59,044 nucleotides of DNA from Scybalenecus merdavium (GCA_018714405.1 DVNM01000027.1:1-59044), one strand, 5' to 3'; shown: positions 16,599 through 25,191, counted from the first letter of the stretch. The notes: a model not told the origin generated them from the sequence alone. A program made the numbers and translations.

Positions 16599-17375
16599 TT
16601 TTTTCTGCTTTTGCAGCAATTCTTTTGTAAATTGGCGGCTTTTGGCCGTGACCTGTACCCAAGCCGGTGAAAAGCCGGATTTTTGCGCGTTGCGGGCAGA
16701 AGCGATATTGCTCCACGCACAGCAATAAAACGGCACGCGCCCACGCGCCAGTATTTCCTGCGCCAGGCGGCTTGTCAGGGCCGATGCAACGCCGCGCCGG
16801 CGATAAGGCGGCAGCACATCTACCCCGATCTGCCACATCGTTTCACAGTCGGCCGAAGCGCCGGCCAGACCGATCAGCCGGCCGCCGTCAAATGCACCGA
16901 CCGCCAGCATATCGAGTGACCTGCGTTCGGCACAAAGGGCATTGCTCCACTGGGGCAAATAGTATGGCGCAAACTGTTCAGGCGTTAAAAGCCGCAGCGT
17001 AAAAGCGCAGTTCTGCACGGCAAGGCGCGAAATATCGGGCAAAAAATACTCGGCCATAAAACAGACGCACATGCCGTGCGGTTTTAAAACGGTATCCAGT
17101 TCATGCAGCGCCGGCATTTCAAAGCCGGCAAACGCAGGCCGCGCATCCAGATAAGCCTGCACTTCCCGGCAGATGGCCGGGGATACCGAAGCGACCACGC
17201 CGCTGCCGTATGTGGTCAGATCACAGAAAAACGGCAGATCCAGATAAGCCCGTGCCCCCTGCACCTTTTGCGAGAGTACCACCTTGTTTTTACCGGACAG
17301 GAAATCCTCCGGCGCGCAGCCGCTTTCAAGCGCTGACTGACGCAGTGCAACCTTTAAAACATCTGCATTTGTCAT
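16596..17375 (-). CDS. GNAT-family acetyltransferase
   Basis: The 259-residue protein carries its GNAT domain in the C-terminal half: V-D-V-L-P-P-Y-R-R-R-G-V-A-S-A-L is the acetyl-CoA pyrophosphate loop (motif A), followed by W-S-N-I-A-S-A-R-N-A-Q-K-S-G-F. The N-terminal 120 residues are a less conserved extension. The substrate is unknown. The ATG is one base after the stop of the YbaK-like gene and has no clear ribosome binding site, so coupled translation is likely. Confidence 0.85.
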   Translation of the reverse strand: MTNADVLKVALRQSALESGCAPEDFLSGKNKVVLSQKVQGARAYLDLPFFCDLTTYGSGVVASVSPAICREVQAYLDARPAFAGFEMPALHELDTVLKPHGMCVCFMAEYFLPDISRLAVQNCAFTLRLLTPEQFAPYYLPQWSNALCAERRSLDMLAVGAFDGGRLIGLAGASADCETMWQIGVDVLPPYRRRGVASALTSRLAQEILARGRVPFYCCAWSNIASARNAQKSGFSPAWVQVTAKSRQFTKELLQKQKK

Positions 17376-17376
17376 T

Positions 17377-18012
17377 TTAATACGGTTTGGAAACGTCTAC
17401 CCAGCCCTGGCTGGCAGAGGCTTTCTCCAGTTCATCGAGCGTCAGGCGCACAGCGCTGCTCGCCGTGCCGGCCGCCGGGTACACAACGTCAAAGCGCTTT
17501 AAGGATTCATCCAAATACACCTGCGTGCCCTCGGGGTTGGCAAACGGGCAAACGCCGCCCGGGCGGTAACCGGTGAATTTTTCGATGTCGTCGCCTTTGA
17601 GCATAGACGGCTTGCTGCCGAACGCCGCCTTGAATTTGGGGTTATCTGTCTTTACATCGCCGGCCATCACCACGATGATGGCGCTGCTGCCGCGGTAAAA
17701 GCTCATAGATTTTGCAATGCAGCACGGCTCGCACCCCAGCGCGGCCGCCGCCTCTTCCACCGTAGCGCTGGAAACGCTCAGTTCTTTGGCACGGTCCTGC
17801 AGGCCAAACGCGGCCAGATGATTTTTTACTTTTTCAAAACTCATTTGATTCACCTTTTTGTTTTTTTCCGTCAGTGCCTGGATGTTGCGCAGCTCCTTGA
17901 AGTCATATGCACCATACAGCCGCTTTTTGACCAGCACATAAAGCAGTGCATGGAATGCGACAAATACGCCAACGATAAGCACCGCGTAAAGAATTTTATA
18001 CTTTAGTTCCAT
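17377..18012 (-). CDS. YbaK/ProX-type aminoacyl-tRNA editing domain, possibly membrane-anchored
   Basis: Residues 57-211 form a complete YbaK domain (about 155 residues, the normal full length), with A-K-S-M-S-F-Y-R-G and G-Y-R-P-G-G-V-C-P-F-A, typical of trans-editing enzymes that hydrolyse mischarged tRNA. Upstream in the same frame lie 56 residues with a transmembrane helix at about 7-28 followed by a basic stretch. An internal ATG at 17844 follows AAGGTGA with good spacing, so the soluble 155-residue form is quite possibly the main or only product. The outer start at 18012 has a weaker GGTGA. Confidence 0.75.
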   Translation of the reverse strand: MELKYKILYAVLIVGVFVAFHALLYVLVKKRLYGAYDFKELRNIQALTEKNKKVNQMSFEKVKNHLAAFGLQDRAKELSVSSATVEEAAAALGCEPCCIAKSMSFYRGSSAIIVVMAGDVKTDNPKFKAAFGSKPSMLKGDDIEKFTGYRPGGVCPFANPEGTQVYLDESLKRFDVVYPAAGTASSAVRLTLDELEKASASQGWVDVSKPY

Positions 18013-18020
18013 ATTTCACC

Positions 18021-18048
18021 AAAAAGAGCGGCGCGCCCGGCGCCGCCC
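18021..18048 (-). terminator. Terminator after the BMP lipoprotein gene
   Basis: On the minus strand a GC-rich stem (GCGGCG/GCGCCGC around 18024-18046) is followed by five T, immediately before the ORF starting at 18012. Confidence 0.7.
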
Positions 18049-18056
18049 TATTCATT

Positions 18057-19934
18057 TTACTGCTGTGCAGTGTTCTGCACGGTGTACGCGTGCACACTTA
18101 AGCAGCCTGCATCCGGCACAAGACCGGTCAGCACGCCCGGCTGTGTCGCCGGTACGACTTCTATGGCGCCGTTTGCCAACATCTCATAGGTAGTTTTATA
18201 ATTATTGTCAAACGTGTCCGTCAAGTGCTGGTGCACTTCGATCATAGCCTGGTCAGACTCTTCGATCTGCTCACGGTTTTGAATATTCAGACCCGTCAGA
18301 CTGATGGCATTCTCGGTGCAGCCGGCCGTGATCTGCTCCCCGCCGCGAAAATCTTTCAGGGCGCTGTAGGCCATGTTGCCCAGTTCCTTAACTGTTGAGA
18401 AAACACAGTTTGTGTTGCCGGAGCAGTCCACTTCCGAGCCGATCACACCGATCGAGAAATCGTAATAGCCGGAAGCGTTGAAAACAGCCGAAGCCGAATC
18501 GTTGCCGCCGGTGTAAATCGAGGTGACGCCGGTGTTGAACATTTTTTCGGCAAGACCCTCATAGCGGTTGAGCATGGTAAACGTTGCATCAAAATAATAC
18601 TCGTTGTCAAACGCCACACCGGTCTCGTTGCCGTAGGCGTCATAATTGGCCCAGTGCGAAAAACGATAGCCCTCCGGCGCCTCGTCTGCCACAACGCGAA
18701 CAACGTCACCCTCAGCGTAAGCGCCGCTGCCGGTGCCGCCGATCACCTGCACATCAAAAACAGGCACGGGACTTTCCACATAAACGGCCTGCACATCGAC
18801 CGGTGCAGCCGGCATTTCGATCTGTGTCTGTGCGGCGTGCACGTCAGCAATGTTGACGCCGTCCGAAACCTCCCAATGGTCAAAACGCATGCCGGAGGAC
18901 GCCGGCTGCGCTTCGATCGTGCAGGATGTGCCCTCGGTAAAATAGCCGCTGCCGCTGCCGTTTTCCACATTCAGAGCATATGTCGTGCTGTCCGCATCGC
19001 GGTATGTAGCCTCGACCGTGCAGGAGGCGTCGTTCACGATCAGGGTGATATTGGTGTCACTCGATGAAGTGATGCTGATGCTGCGGTCGCTGACGCCTTC
19101 AGTATTGCTGGTGCAGACCCATTCGTCAAACACCTTTCCCTCCGGCGCCGGATCAGCCGTGATCTCCACATTGTCGCCGTCGTAATAATTGCCGCTGCCG
19201 CTGCCGTTTACCACTTTGACGGTGTAGGTCTCTTCATCGGCGTCGATTTCTTCATAAACGGCTTCCACGGTCATGGAGTAGTCAAAATCCACATCGGAAG
19301 CATCTTCATAAGCATAATCGAGCGTGACCGGCGTACCGAGCGCATTGGCCGCGTACGAAGCGCCCTGCACAAAACCCGCACCGTAATCGGTAGAGGAAGT
19401 ATCGGAAAGAGAGCCGATGTAACCAAGCTTGGTGTTGCCGCTCATGACCGACATGTAGCCAGCCAAAAAGCCGGACTCAAGCGCACTGAACGAAATGCTC
19501 ATAACATTCGACATACTCTGGTATTCCGTGCTGTCCTCGGCGTGCGGGTACGCGTCGAGCAAAATAAAGTTCGTATCCGTATACTGCGGCGCATTTTCGT
19601 AAACTGCAACCGCCAGCGCCTCGCCCGGACAAACGATAAACTTTGCGCCGTTTTGCACCGCCAGTTCAATGAAAGATGCGTAGACCTCGTTGTCGACCGT
19701 GCCGTCTTCCGCCACATCCGGCTGATAATAACGGTAGGTCATGCCCGCCTCCTCGGCGTAGCGTTCCACACCCTCCCAGGCGCTTTGATTAAAGGCACCG
19801 TCGTCAACAGACGCACCGTCTGTCAGCAAAACGATGTCGTACTGCAAACTGCTTTGATTGGTGCAGCCGGCAAAAGCGAACATCGCCGCACAGACGACCA
19901 CCAAAGCGGTAAGCACTGCAGTCAGTTTTTTCAT
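18057..19934 (-). CDS. BMP-family nucleoside-binding lipoprotein with three inserted InlB-type repeats
   Basis: The 625-residue protein has a lipoprotein signal peptide with lipobox F-A-G-C (Cys24). Residues about 30-225 and 455-610 are the two parts of a BMP/PnrA-type periplasmic-binding fold (L-L-T-D-G-A-S-V-D-D-G-A-F-N-Q at the start, I-Y-T-G-G-N-D-S and V-I-G-S-E in the second part). Between them sit three repeats at about 236-310, 317-385 and 392-452, each with the pattern N-G-S-G-S-G...G-D...P-A-P-E-G...F-x-x-W, typical of divergent InlB B-repeats. Other BMP proteins bind purine nucleosides for ABC import. No permease genes are adjacent. It is divergent from a nucleoside phosphorylase, which supports a nucleoside ligand. 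Confidence 0.82.
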   Translation of the reverse strand: MKKLTAVLTALVVVCAAMFAFAGCTNQSSLQYDIVLLTDGASVDDGAFNQSAWEGVERYAEEAGMTYRYYQPDVAEDGTVDNEVYASFIELAVQNGAKFIVCPGEALAVAVYENAPQYTDTNFILLDAYPHAEDSTEYQSMSNVMSISFSALESGFLAGYMSVMSGNTKLGYIGSLSDTSSTDYGAGFVQGASYAANALGTPVTLDYAYEDASDVDFDYSMTVEAVYEEIDADEETYTVKVVNGSGSGNYYDGDNVEITADPAPEGKVFDEWVCTSNTEGVSDRSISITSSSDTNITLIVNDASCTVEATYRDADSTTYALNVENGSGSGYFTEGTSCTIEAQPASSGMRFDHWEVSDGVNIADVHAAQTQIEMPAAPVDVQAVYVESPVPVFDVQVIGGTGSGAYAEGDVVRVVADEAPEGYRFSHWANYDAYGNETGVAFDNEYYFDATFTMLNRYEGLAEKMFNTGVTSIYTGGNDSASAVFNASGYYDFSIGVIGSEVDCSGNTNCVFSTVKELGNMAYSALKDFRGGEQITAGCTENAISLTGLNIQNREQIEESDQAMIEVHQHLTDTFDNNYKTTYEMLANGAIEVVPATQPGVLTGLVPDAGCLSVHAYTVQNTAQQ

Positions 19935-19969
19935 TAGCTATTCCCCCGTTCGGAAAAATTCACGTTTTA

Positions 19970-19999
19970 ATGATACCACAAAGGTACATTTTTTTGCAA
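19970..19999 (-). promoter_or_regulatory. Promoter of the BMP lipoprotein gene
   Basis: Minus-strand TTGCAA (19999-19994), 18-bp spacer ending in TGG, TATCAT (19975-19970); ribosome binding site GGGGGAAT precedes the ATG. Confidence 0.6.
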
Positions 20000-20016
20000 T
20001 AGTTTACCAAAATTTA

Positions 20017-20045
20017 TTGAATAAAGTAAGGGAATATTATATAAT
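20017..20045 (+). promoter_or_regulatory. Promoter of the phosphorylase-mtnA-deaminase operon
   Basis: TTGAAT at 20017-20022, 17-bp spacer, TATAAT at 20040-20045, 22 bases before the start codon. Confidence 0.75.
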
Positions 20046-20067
20046 CAAACGGAAAGAAGGCGGCAAA

Positions 20068-20898
20068 ATGCACATTTACGATACACAGGCACAATTTGTA
20101 AAAAGCAAAACCGAAATGCGCCCGAACACAGCCGTTGTGCTTGGCAGCGGTCTCGGCGACCTGGCCGAGCAGGCACAGGCGCCCGATGTGATCGCATTTG
20201 ATGAGATCCCCGATTTTCCGGCTGCCACGGCGCCGACACACAAGGGCCGCTTTGTTTTCACCAAAGAAGACGGCCGGGAGCTGGTTTTTGTGCAGGGCAG
20301 GCTGCACCTGTACGAGGGGCACACACCGCAGCAGGCAGTAAACCCGATTCGGCTGCTGCACGCGCTCGGCGTGCAAAACGTGATTTTAACGAACGCCGCC
20401 GGCGGCATTAACAAAGATTTTTCTTGCGGTGACCTGATGCTGATCGAAGACCACATTTCCCTGTTTGTGCCTTCGCCGCTGATCGGGTCAAACGACGACG
20501 CGGTCGGCCCCAGGTTCGCCGACATGAGCGCCTGCTACGACAAAGCGCTTCAAAAGGTTTTGTGCGAGACGGCGGCCGAAAACGGCACGGCGCTGAAAAA
20601 AGGCATTTATGTGCAGCTGACCGGTCCGCAGTTTGAAACGCCGGCCGAGATCTCGCTGCTGCGCCGCCTGGGTGCCGACGCAGTGGGCATGAGCACCGTG
20701 ATCGAAGCGATTGCCGCGCGCCATGCCGGCATGCGCGTATGCGGTGTATCGTGCATTACGAACCTGGCAAGCGGCATGCTGGCACAGCCGCTTTCCGGCG
20801 AAGAGGTGACCGAAACGGCGAACCGGGTCGCCTCCGTTTTCCAAAAACTGATCAGAAAGGCAGCCGTCCGAATTGCCGGCATGACAGAGAGCATATGA
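20068..20898 (+). CDS. Purine nucleoside phosphorylase (trimeric, 6-oxopurine type)
   Basis: Splits purine nucleosides with phosphate into base and ribose-1-phosphate. The 276-residue protein has V-L-G-S-G-L-G at about 25, the G-R-L-H-L-Y-E-G-H active-site loop, T-N-A-A-G-G-I, and E-T-P-A-E-I. The residue that sets base preference is in C-I-T-N-L-A: Asn, as in inosine/guanosine enzymes, not the Asp of methylthioadenosine phosphorylases. The frame is open upstream, but the ATG at 20068 follows GGAAAGAAGGCGG. Coupling with mtnA and an MTA deaminase suggests methylthioinosine or inosine as substrate. Confidence 0.88.
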   Translation: MHIYDTQAQFVKSKTEMRPNTAVVLGSGLGDLAEQAQAPDVIAFDEIPDFPAATAPTHKGRFVFTKEDGRELVFVQGRLHLYEGHTPQQAVNPIRLLHALGVQNVILTNAAGGINKDFSCGDLMLIEDHISLFVPSPLIGSNDDAVGPRFADMSACYDKALQKVLCETAAENGTALKKGIYVQLTGPQFETPAEISLLRRLGADAVGMSTVIEAIAARHAGMRVCGVSCITNLASGMLAQPLSGEEVTETANRVASVFQKLIRKAAVRIAGMTESI

Positions 20899-21866
20899 AA
20901 AACATTGTTTACAAAAACGGCAAAGTCTATATTTTAGACCAGACGAAACTGCCGAATGAAGAAATATACCTGGAAATGCACACCAAAGAGGACTTCTTTG
21001 AAGCCATCCAAAAGCTGCAGGTGCGCGGCGCACCGGCGATCGGCATTGCGGCCGCTTACGCCATGGCTGTGATCGACGGCGACAAAGCGGCATTAAAAGC
21101 ATACCTTGATTCTGCCCGGCCGACGGCCGTGAACCTTTCCTGGGCGACCGGACGCATGCTGGACGCTTACCAGGCCGGCAAAAACCTGATCGACGAGGCA
21201 AAAGCCATTCAGGCGGAGGACGAGGCCATGTGCCTGCAAATCAGCGAGCACGGCCTTTCCCTGCTGCACGATCACGCCGGTATTTTAACGCACTGCAACG
21301 CCGGTGCGCTGGCCACCTCTGCCTACGGCACCGGGCTGGGGCCGCTGCTGCTTGGCACCGAACGGGGCTACCGGTTTAAAATTTACAGCGACGAAACGCG
21401 CCCACTGCTGCAGGGGGCGCGGCTGACAAGCTACGAACTGCAAAAAGCCGGCGCAGACGTGACGCTGATTTGTGACAGCGCAGCCGGGCTTTTGATGAAG
21501 CAGGGCAAAATAAACGCGGTGCTGGTCGGTGCGGACCGCATTGCCGCAAACGGCGACACCGCAAACAAGATCGGCACGTCATCCGTGGCGGTACTGGCGC
21601 ACTACTACCACATTCCGTTTTATGTTTTAGCGCCCTACTCCACGATCGACTTTGCCTGCCCGAGCGGCGACAAGATCATCATTGAAGAGCGCGCGCCGGA
21701 GGAAATCAAACAGATGTATTTTGAAAAGCCGACCGCACTGCCCGAAACCAAATGCTTCAACCCGGCGTTTGACGTAACCGACAATGCGCTGATCACCGCC
21801 ATAATTACAGAAAAGGGCGTTGTGCGCGCACCATTTTCCAAAAATTTAAGGGGGCTTTACGATTGA
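20895..21866 (+). CDS. mtnA: S-methyl-5-thioribose-1-phosphate isomerase
   Basis: Converts methylthioribose-1-phosphate to the ribulose form in methionine salvage, and can act on 5-deoxyribose-1-phosphate in related shunts. The 323-residue protein has V-R-G-A-P-A-I-G near residue 43, the catalytic Cys in T-H-C-N-A-G-A-L-A-T, and the catalytic Asp in V-G-A-D-R-I-A-A-N-G-D. This separates MtnA from eIF2B subunits. The ATG at 20895 overlaps the phosphorylase stop by 4 bases. No mtnB, mtnW or aldolase gene follows. Confidence 0.92.
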   Translation: MKNIVYKNGKVYILDQTKLPNEEIYLEMHTKEDFFEAIQKLQVRGAPAIGIAAAYAMAVIDGDKAALKAYLDSARPTAVNLSWATGRMLDAYQAGKNLIDEAKAIQAEDEAMCLQISEHGLSLLHDHAGILTHCNAGALATSAYGTGLGPLLLGTERGYRFKIYSDETRPLLQGARLTSYELQKAGADVTLICDSAAGLLMKQGKINAVLVGADRIAANGDTANKIGTSSVAVLAHYYHIPFYVLAPYSTIDFACPSGDKIIIEERAPEEIKQMYFEKPTALPETKCFNPAFDVTDNALITAIITEKGVVRAPFSKNLRGLYD

Positions 21867-23119
21867 TCCGCTTTTATAACGGCAAAGTTCTGACCATGTA
21901 CGGCGATATGGCCGTGACCGACGATGAAGTATGGGTGGACGGCGACAAGATCGCCTATGTCGGCAAGGACTGCACCGGACAGGCCGACCAAGAGATCGAC
22001 CTGCACGGAAATCTGCTGATGCCGTCGTTTAAAAACGCACATACGCACAGCGCCATGACCTTTTTGCGCTCCTATGCCGATGACCTGCCGCTTGCCAACT
22101 GGCTGAACGACCGCGTATTTCCCATGGAGGCCAGGCTGCGCCCCGGCGACATTGCGCCGCTTTCGGCGCTGGCCTTTGCCGAGTACCTGACCAGCGGCTG
22201 CACCGCCTGTTTTGACATGTACTATTTTCAGGAAGAGACGGCGCGTGCCAGTGTAGAAAGCGGCTTTCGCACCGTGTTCACCTGCGGGCTCAACAATTTT
22301 CAGGAGAGCGTGGAAAAGCTGGAGGAATACTATAACCGCTTTAACCGCTACGACAAGCTGATCGCCTACCGACTGGGCTTTCACGCAGAATATACGACGA
22401 GCAGCGAGATCATGCAGGGTGTTGCCGGGCTGGCGCACAAATACGAAGCGCCGGTCTTTATGCACGCCAGCGAAACCAAAAGCGAAGTGGACGACTGCAA
22501 AAAACGCTGGGGCAAAACACCGACGGCGCTTTTTGAAGATTTGGGGCTTTGGGATTTCGGCGGCGGCGCTTACCACAGCGTTTGGGTCAGCGACGACGAC
22601 CTGGAGATCTATAAGCGCAAAAACATTTGGGCGGTCATTAATGCCGGTTCCAACTGCAAGCTGGCCAGCGGTGTTGCGCCTGTGCAGAAGATGATGGACA
22701 TGGGCATTCCGATCGCTGTGGGCACAGACGGCCCGGCTTCCAACAACTGCCTGGATATGTTTAAGGAGATGTTTTTGATCGCCGCATCGCAAAAGCTGCT
22801 GCTCCATGACGCAGCCGCCTGCGACGCCGACAAGATCCTGTACGCCGCCACAGCCGGCTCTGCGCACTGCATGGGGCTTGCCGACTGCGACACCATCGCA
22901 CCGGGCAAGCAGGCCGACCTGATCGTCATTGACCTGCACCGGCCGAACATGCAGCCCATCAACAACATTACAAAAAATCTGGTCTATGCCGGCTCTAAGG
23001 AAAATGTAAAAATGACGATGTGCGCCGGCAAGATCCTGTATGAAAACGGCGAATGCAAAACGATCGACACTGAAAAAGTATACCGCGAAGCGCAGGCCGT
23101 TATTGACCGCATGCGCTGA
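21863..23119 (+). CDS. mtaD: 5-methylthioadenosine / S-adenosylhomocysteine deaminase (amidohydrolase)
   Basis: Deaminates MTA to methylthioinosine or SAH to S-inosylhomocysteine. The 418-residue protein is an SsnA/MtaD-type amidohydrolase: zinc ligands in N-A-H-T-H-S, substrate contacts in L-G-F-H-A and H-A-S-E-T, and a late Asp in G-T-D-G-P-A-S. It starts with TTG at 21863, overlapping the mtnA stop and served by AAGGGGG. A guanine or other aminohydrolase role is possible, but the gene order supports MTA or adenosine-type nucleosides. Confidence 0.85.
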   Translation: MIRFYNGKVLTMYGDMAVTDDEVWVDGDKIAYVGKDCTGQADQEIDLHGNLLMPSFKNAHTHSAMTFLRSYADDLPLANWLNDRVFPMEARLRPGDIAPLSALAFAEYLTSGCTACFDMYYFQEETARASVESGFRTVFTCGLNNFQESVEKLEEYYNRFNRYDKLIAYRLGFHAEYTTSSEIMQGVAGLAHKYEAPVFMHASETKSEVDDCKKRWGKTPTALFEDLGLWDFGGGAYHSVWVSDDDLEIYKRKNIWAVINAGSNCKLASGVAPVQKMMDMGIPIAVGTDGPASNNCLDMFKEMFLIAASQKLLLHDAAACDADKILYAATAGSAHCMGLADCDTIAPGKQADLIVIDLHRPNMQPINNITKNLVYAGSKENVKMTMCAGKILYENGECKTIDTEKVYREAQAVIDRMR

Positions 23120-23120
23120 A

Positions 23121-23152
23121 AAATACCCGCTGCAAAAGCAGCGGGTATTTTT
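23121..23152. terminator. Bidirectional terminator after mtaD
   Basis: Perfect 13-bp stem AAATACCCGCTGC/GCAGCGGGTATTT (23121-23133, 23138-23150), loop AAAA, with a T-run on the plus side and A-run on the other. Confidence 0.9.
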
Positions 23153-23186
23153 ACGGGTGCAGCCGTTCGCTGCACGCCAATCTTAC

Positions 23187-23879
23187 TTATAGTTTTTGCA
23201 GGCGGACGGTGAGCACATCCGGCGTTTCCTTATCTTTCCAGTAGGATTCCAGCAGACCGGTCACCGAAAAGCCGGCGGCAAAACAAGGCGCCAAAAGGTC
23301 TGTAAGCGAACGATGATAATAGCACTGCTGCACCGGCTGGCCGCTGATCGCCTCGCCGAAATACGCATGCGGCGCCTTATAGCGATCCGTTAACGTCACA
23401 AAGCACGGATGCTGCGTGGCGAACACAAAAATCCCGCCCATATCCAGCAAATCGTGCACACCGGACAAAAGCGGCGCAATTTCGGTCATGTCCATAAAGG
23501 CCATGTTGCAAACGGCTTTTGTATACGGCTGTTCACGCCGAAGCGCCGCAACGGACGCAGCGTCGGCCGCGTTGGCCACGCAGAATTCGACCTTATCCAA
23601 AAGTGCCGCACGCCGTGCTTTAGCCAGTGCCACCATTTTGGGGCTGTAGTCAAAGGACACAACTCGCGCACCCAGTTCTGCCAAATATGCCGAATAATTG
23701 CCGTTGCCGCAGGCAGCGTCTAAAATAAAGTCGCCGGGCACCGGCTCCAATAGCTTTGTCACACAGGGACGCACGACCTCGCGGTGGTAACGGTTGGAAT
23801 GATCGCCCATTTGCGCATCCCAAAATTCAGCGTTTTCTTCCCACGCGCGGCGGCTGGCGTCTAAAGAATAGTCGTTCAT
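23187..23879 (-). CDS. Class I SAM-dependent methyltransferase
   Basis: The 230-residue protein has the SAM-binding motif I-L-D-A-A-C-G-N-G-N-Y-S near residue 55 and a second acidic loop S-F-D-Y-S-P-K-M. The long frame continues 47 codons upstream across the ttcA terminator, but the ATG at 23879 follows GGAAAGGAAAG and gives a normal family start (M-N-D-Y-S-L-D). The substrate is unknown; the overall look is of small-molecule methyltransferases of the UbiE/Methyltransf_11 kind. It lies just past the ttcA terminator. Confidence 0.82.
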   Translation of the reverse strand: MNDYSLDASRRAWEENAEFWDAQMGDHSNRYHREVVRPCVTKLLEPVPGDFILDAACGNGNYSAYLAELGARVVSFDYSPKMVALAKARRAALLDKVEFCVANAADAASVAALRREQPYTKAVCNMAFMDMTEIAPLLSGVHDLLDMGGIFVFATQHPCFVTLTDRYKAPHAYFGEAISGQPVQQCYYHRSLTDLLAPCFAAGFSVTGLLESYWKDKETPDVLTVRLQKL

Positions 23880-23907
23880 AGCTTTCCTTTCCATAAACCC
23901 ATATGTC

Positions 23908-23942
23908 AAAAAGAGCTGTCCGCAAATTGCGGGCAGCTTTTT
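23908..23942 (-). terminator. Terminator at the end of the pyrimidine operon, after ttcA
   Basis: GAGCTGTCCGC (23913-23923) pairs with GCGGGCAGCTT (23929-23939, one G-U/mismatch), flanked by A-run and T-run. Confidence 0.82.
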
Positions 23943-23943
23943 C

Positions 23944-24777
23944 CTATTTATCGTAATCTTCCAGGAATGATTTTTTGATTTTATTTTTCTTGGTGGCAAT
24001 GACCTGGCCGACGTTGACATTTTCCATACTGCGGAAAATGTTGATGTCGACCTGGGGATTGACCTTTTTCATGGCTGCGATCAGGTTCTTGACCTCAAGC
24101 CGTTTCGAGTCATGGTACTGGTCGGCCACATCCTGCGTAAAACGGCAGGCACACTGCAGAAACCGCAGACCGTTGTAATTTTTCCAGGCCAGTATATCGT
24201 GTTCACGCACCAGGTACAGCGGCCGGATCAACTCCATGTTTTCAAAATGGTCGGCGTGCAGCTTCGGCATCATCGTTTTGACCTCTGCGCCGTAGAGCAT
24301 GCTCATCAGCGTCGTCTCGATCACATCGTCAAAATGGTGGCCGAGCGCGATTTTGTTGCAGCCCAGTTCCTGTGCACAGCTGTAAAGATAGCCGCGGCGC
24401 AGGCGCGCGCACAAATAACACGGACTGTCCTGCACCGATTCGACCGAACGGAAAATCGACGTTTCAAAATACTGCGCGTCAATGCCGAGCGTGCGCATAT
24501 TGTGCTCGATCAGCTGCCGGTTTTCCGGCGTATAACCCGGGTCCATGCAGATGTAGCGCACCTCAAACGGGAATTCGCTGTACTTTTGCAAATGCGAAAA
24601 CAACACCGCCATCAGCGCCGAATCCTTGCCGCCGCTGATGCACACGCCGATACGGTCGCCGGGGCTGATCAGCCGGTAGTCGCGGATGGCGCCGATAAAC
24701 CGGTTCCAGATGGTGCGGCGATAAGTCGTGATCACGCTGCGCTCTGCGCGCGCAGCCGGGGTCATTTCTTTTTCCAT
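23944..24777 (-). CDS. TtcA-type tRNA 2-thiocytidine (thiolation) protein
   Basis: An ATP-PPase that activates a tRNA base for sulfur insertion. The 277-residue protein has the PP-loop C-I-S-G-G-K-D-S at about 46 and a [4Fe-4S]-type cysteine set: C-Y-L-C at about 119 and a later cysteine in Q-C-A-C-R-F, the arrangement of E. coli TtcA. G-H-H-F-D-D-V-I-E-T is the second family motif. The ATG follows the pyrI stop directly, with no clear ribosome binding site, so it is likely the last gene of the pyrimidine operon. It could be another member of the TtcA/TtuA group. Confidence 0.83.
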   Translation of the reverse strand: MEKEMTPAARAERSVITTYRRTIWNRFIGAIRDYRLISPGDRIGVCISGGKDSALMAVLFSHLQKYSEFPFEVRYICMDPGYTPENRQLIEHNMRTLGIDAQYFETSIFRSVESVQDSPCYLCARLRRGYLYSCAQELGCNKIALGHHFDDVIETTLMSMLYGAEVKTMMPKLHADHFENMELIRPLYLVREHDILAWKNYNGLRFLQCACRFTQDVADQYHDSKRLEVKNLIAAMKKVNPQVDINIFRSMENVNVGQVIATKKNKIKKSFLEDYDK

Positions 24778-25191
24778 TTACGCCGTCGTCTCGCAGTACA
24801 GGCAGCGGTAAACGCCGTTATTGGCATCTGTCAGTACAAACACGCTCTCCACATTTTCGTGGTTGGTAATGCAGCGCGGGTTTTTGCACTTCACGATTCC
24901 GCGCACCGTCTGCGGCAAGGAAAGCTTTTTCTTTTCGATCAGCTTGCCGCCGCGAATAAAGTTAACGGTGACGTTTGGGTCGATGTAAGCGACTTTATCG
25001 AGATCAAATGCCGGCGCAGACGACGCGATCTTTAAAACGTCCTTGCGCCCCATCATAATAGACTTTGCATTTTGGATCAATGCGACCTGGCCGTCGTAAT
25101 TGCGCAGCGCCAGGGCGTTATAGATCTCCATGCCGAGCCCGGCGCGGATGTGGTCAAAAACGACGCCGTCCTTGATTTCATCGATCTTCAT
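24778..25191 (-). CDS. pyrI: Aspartate carbamoyltransferase regulatory chain
   Basis: Zinc-binding regulatory subunit that carries allosteric nucleotide sites for PyrB. The 137-residue protein has the N-terminal nucleotide domain (I-K-D-G-V-V-F-D-H-I) and four zinc ligands in C-K-N-P-R-C and C-L-Y-C. The ATG at 25191 follows GGGGAGGT and overlaps the pyrB stop by 4 bases. Its presence predicts a class B, allosterically controlled ATCase rather than the bare trimer of Bacillus. Confidence 0.95.
   Translation of the reverse strand: MKIDEIKDGVVFDHIRAGLGMEIYNALALRNYDGQVALIQNAKSIMMGRKDVLKIASSAPAFDLDKVAYIDPNVTVNFIRGGKLIEKKKLSLPQTVRGIVKCKNPRCITNHENVESVFVLTDANNGVYRCLYCETTA

Noticed and set aside
23880..24020. 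N-terminal extension of the methyltransferase
   Set aside because: The extra 47 codons run through the ttcA terminator and into ttcA itself, while a good ribosome binding site precedes the internal ATG at 23879.
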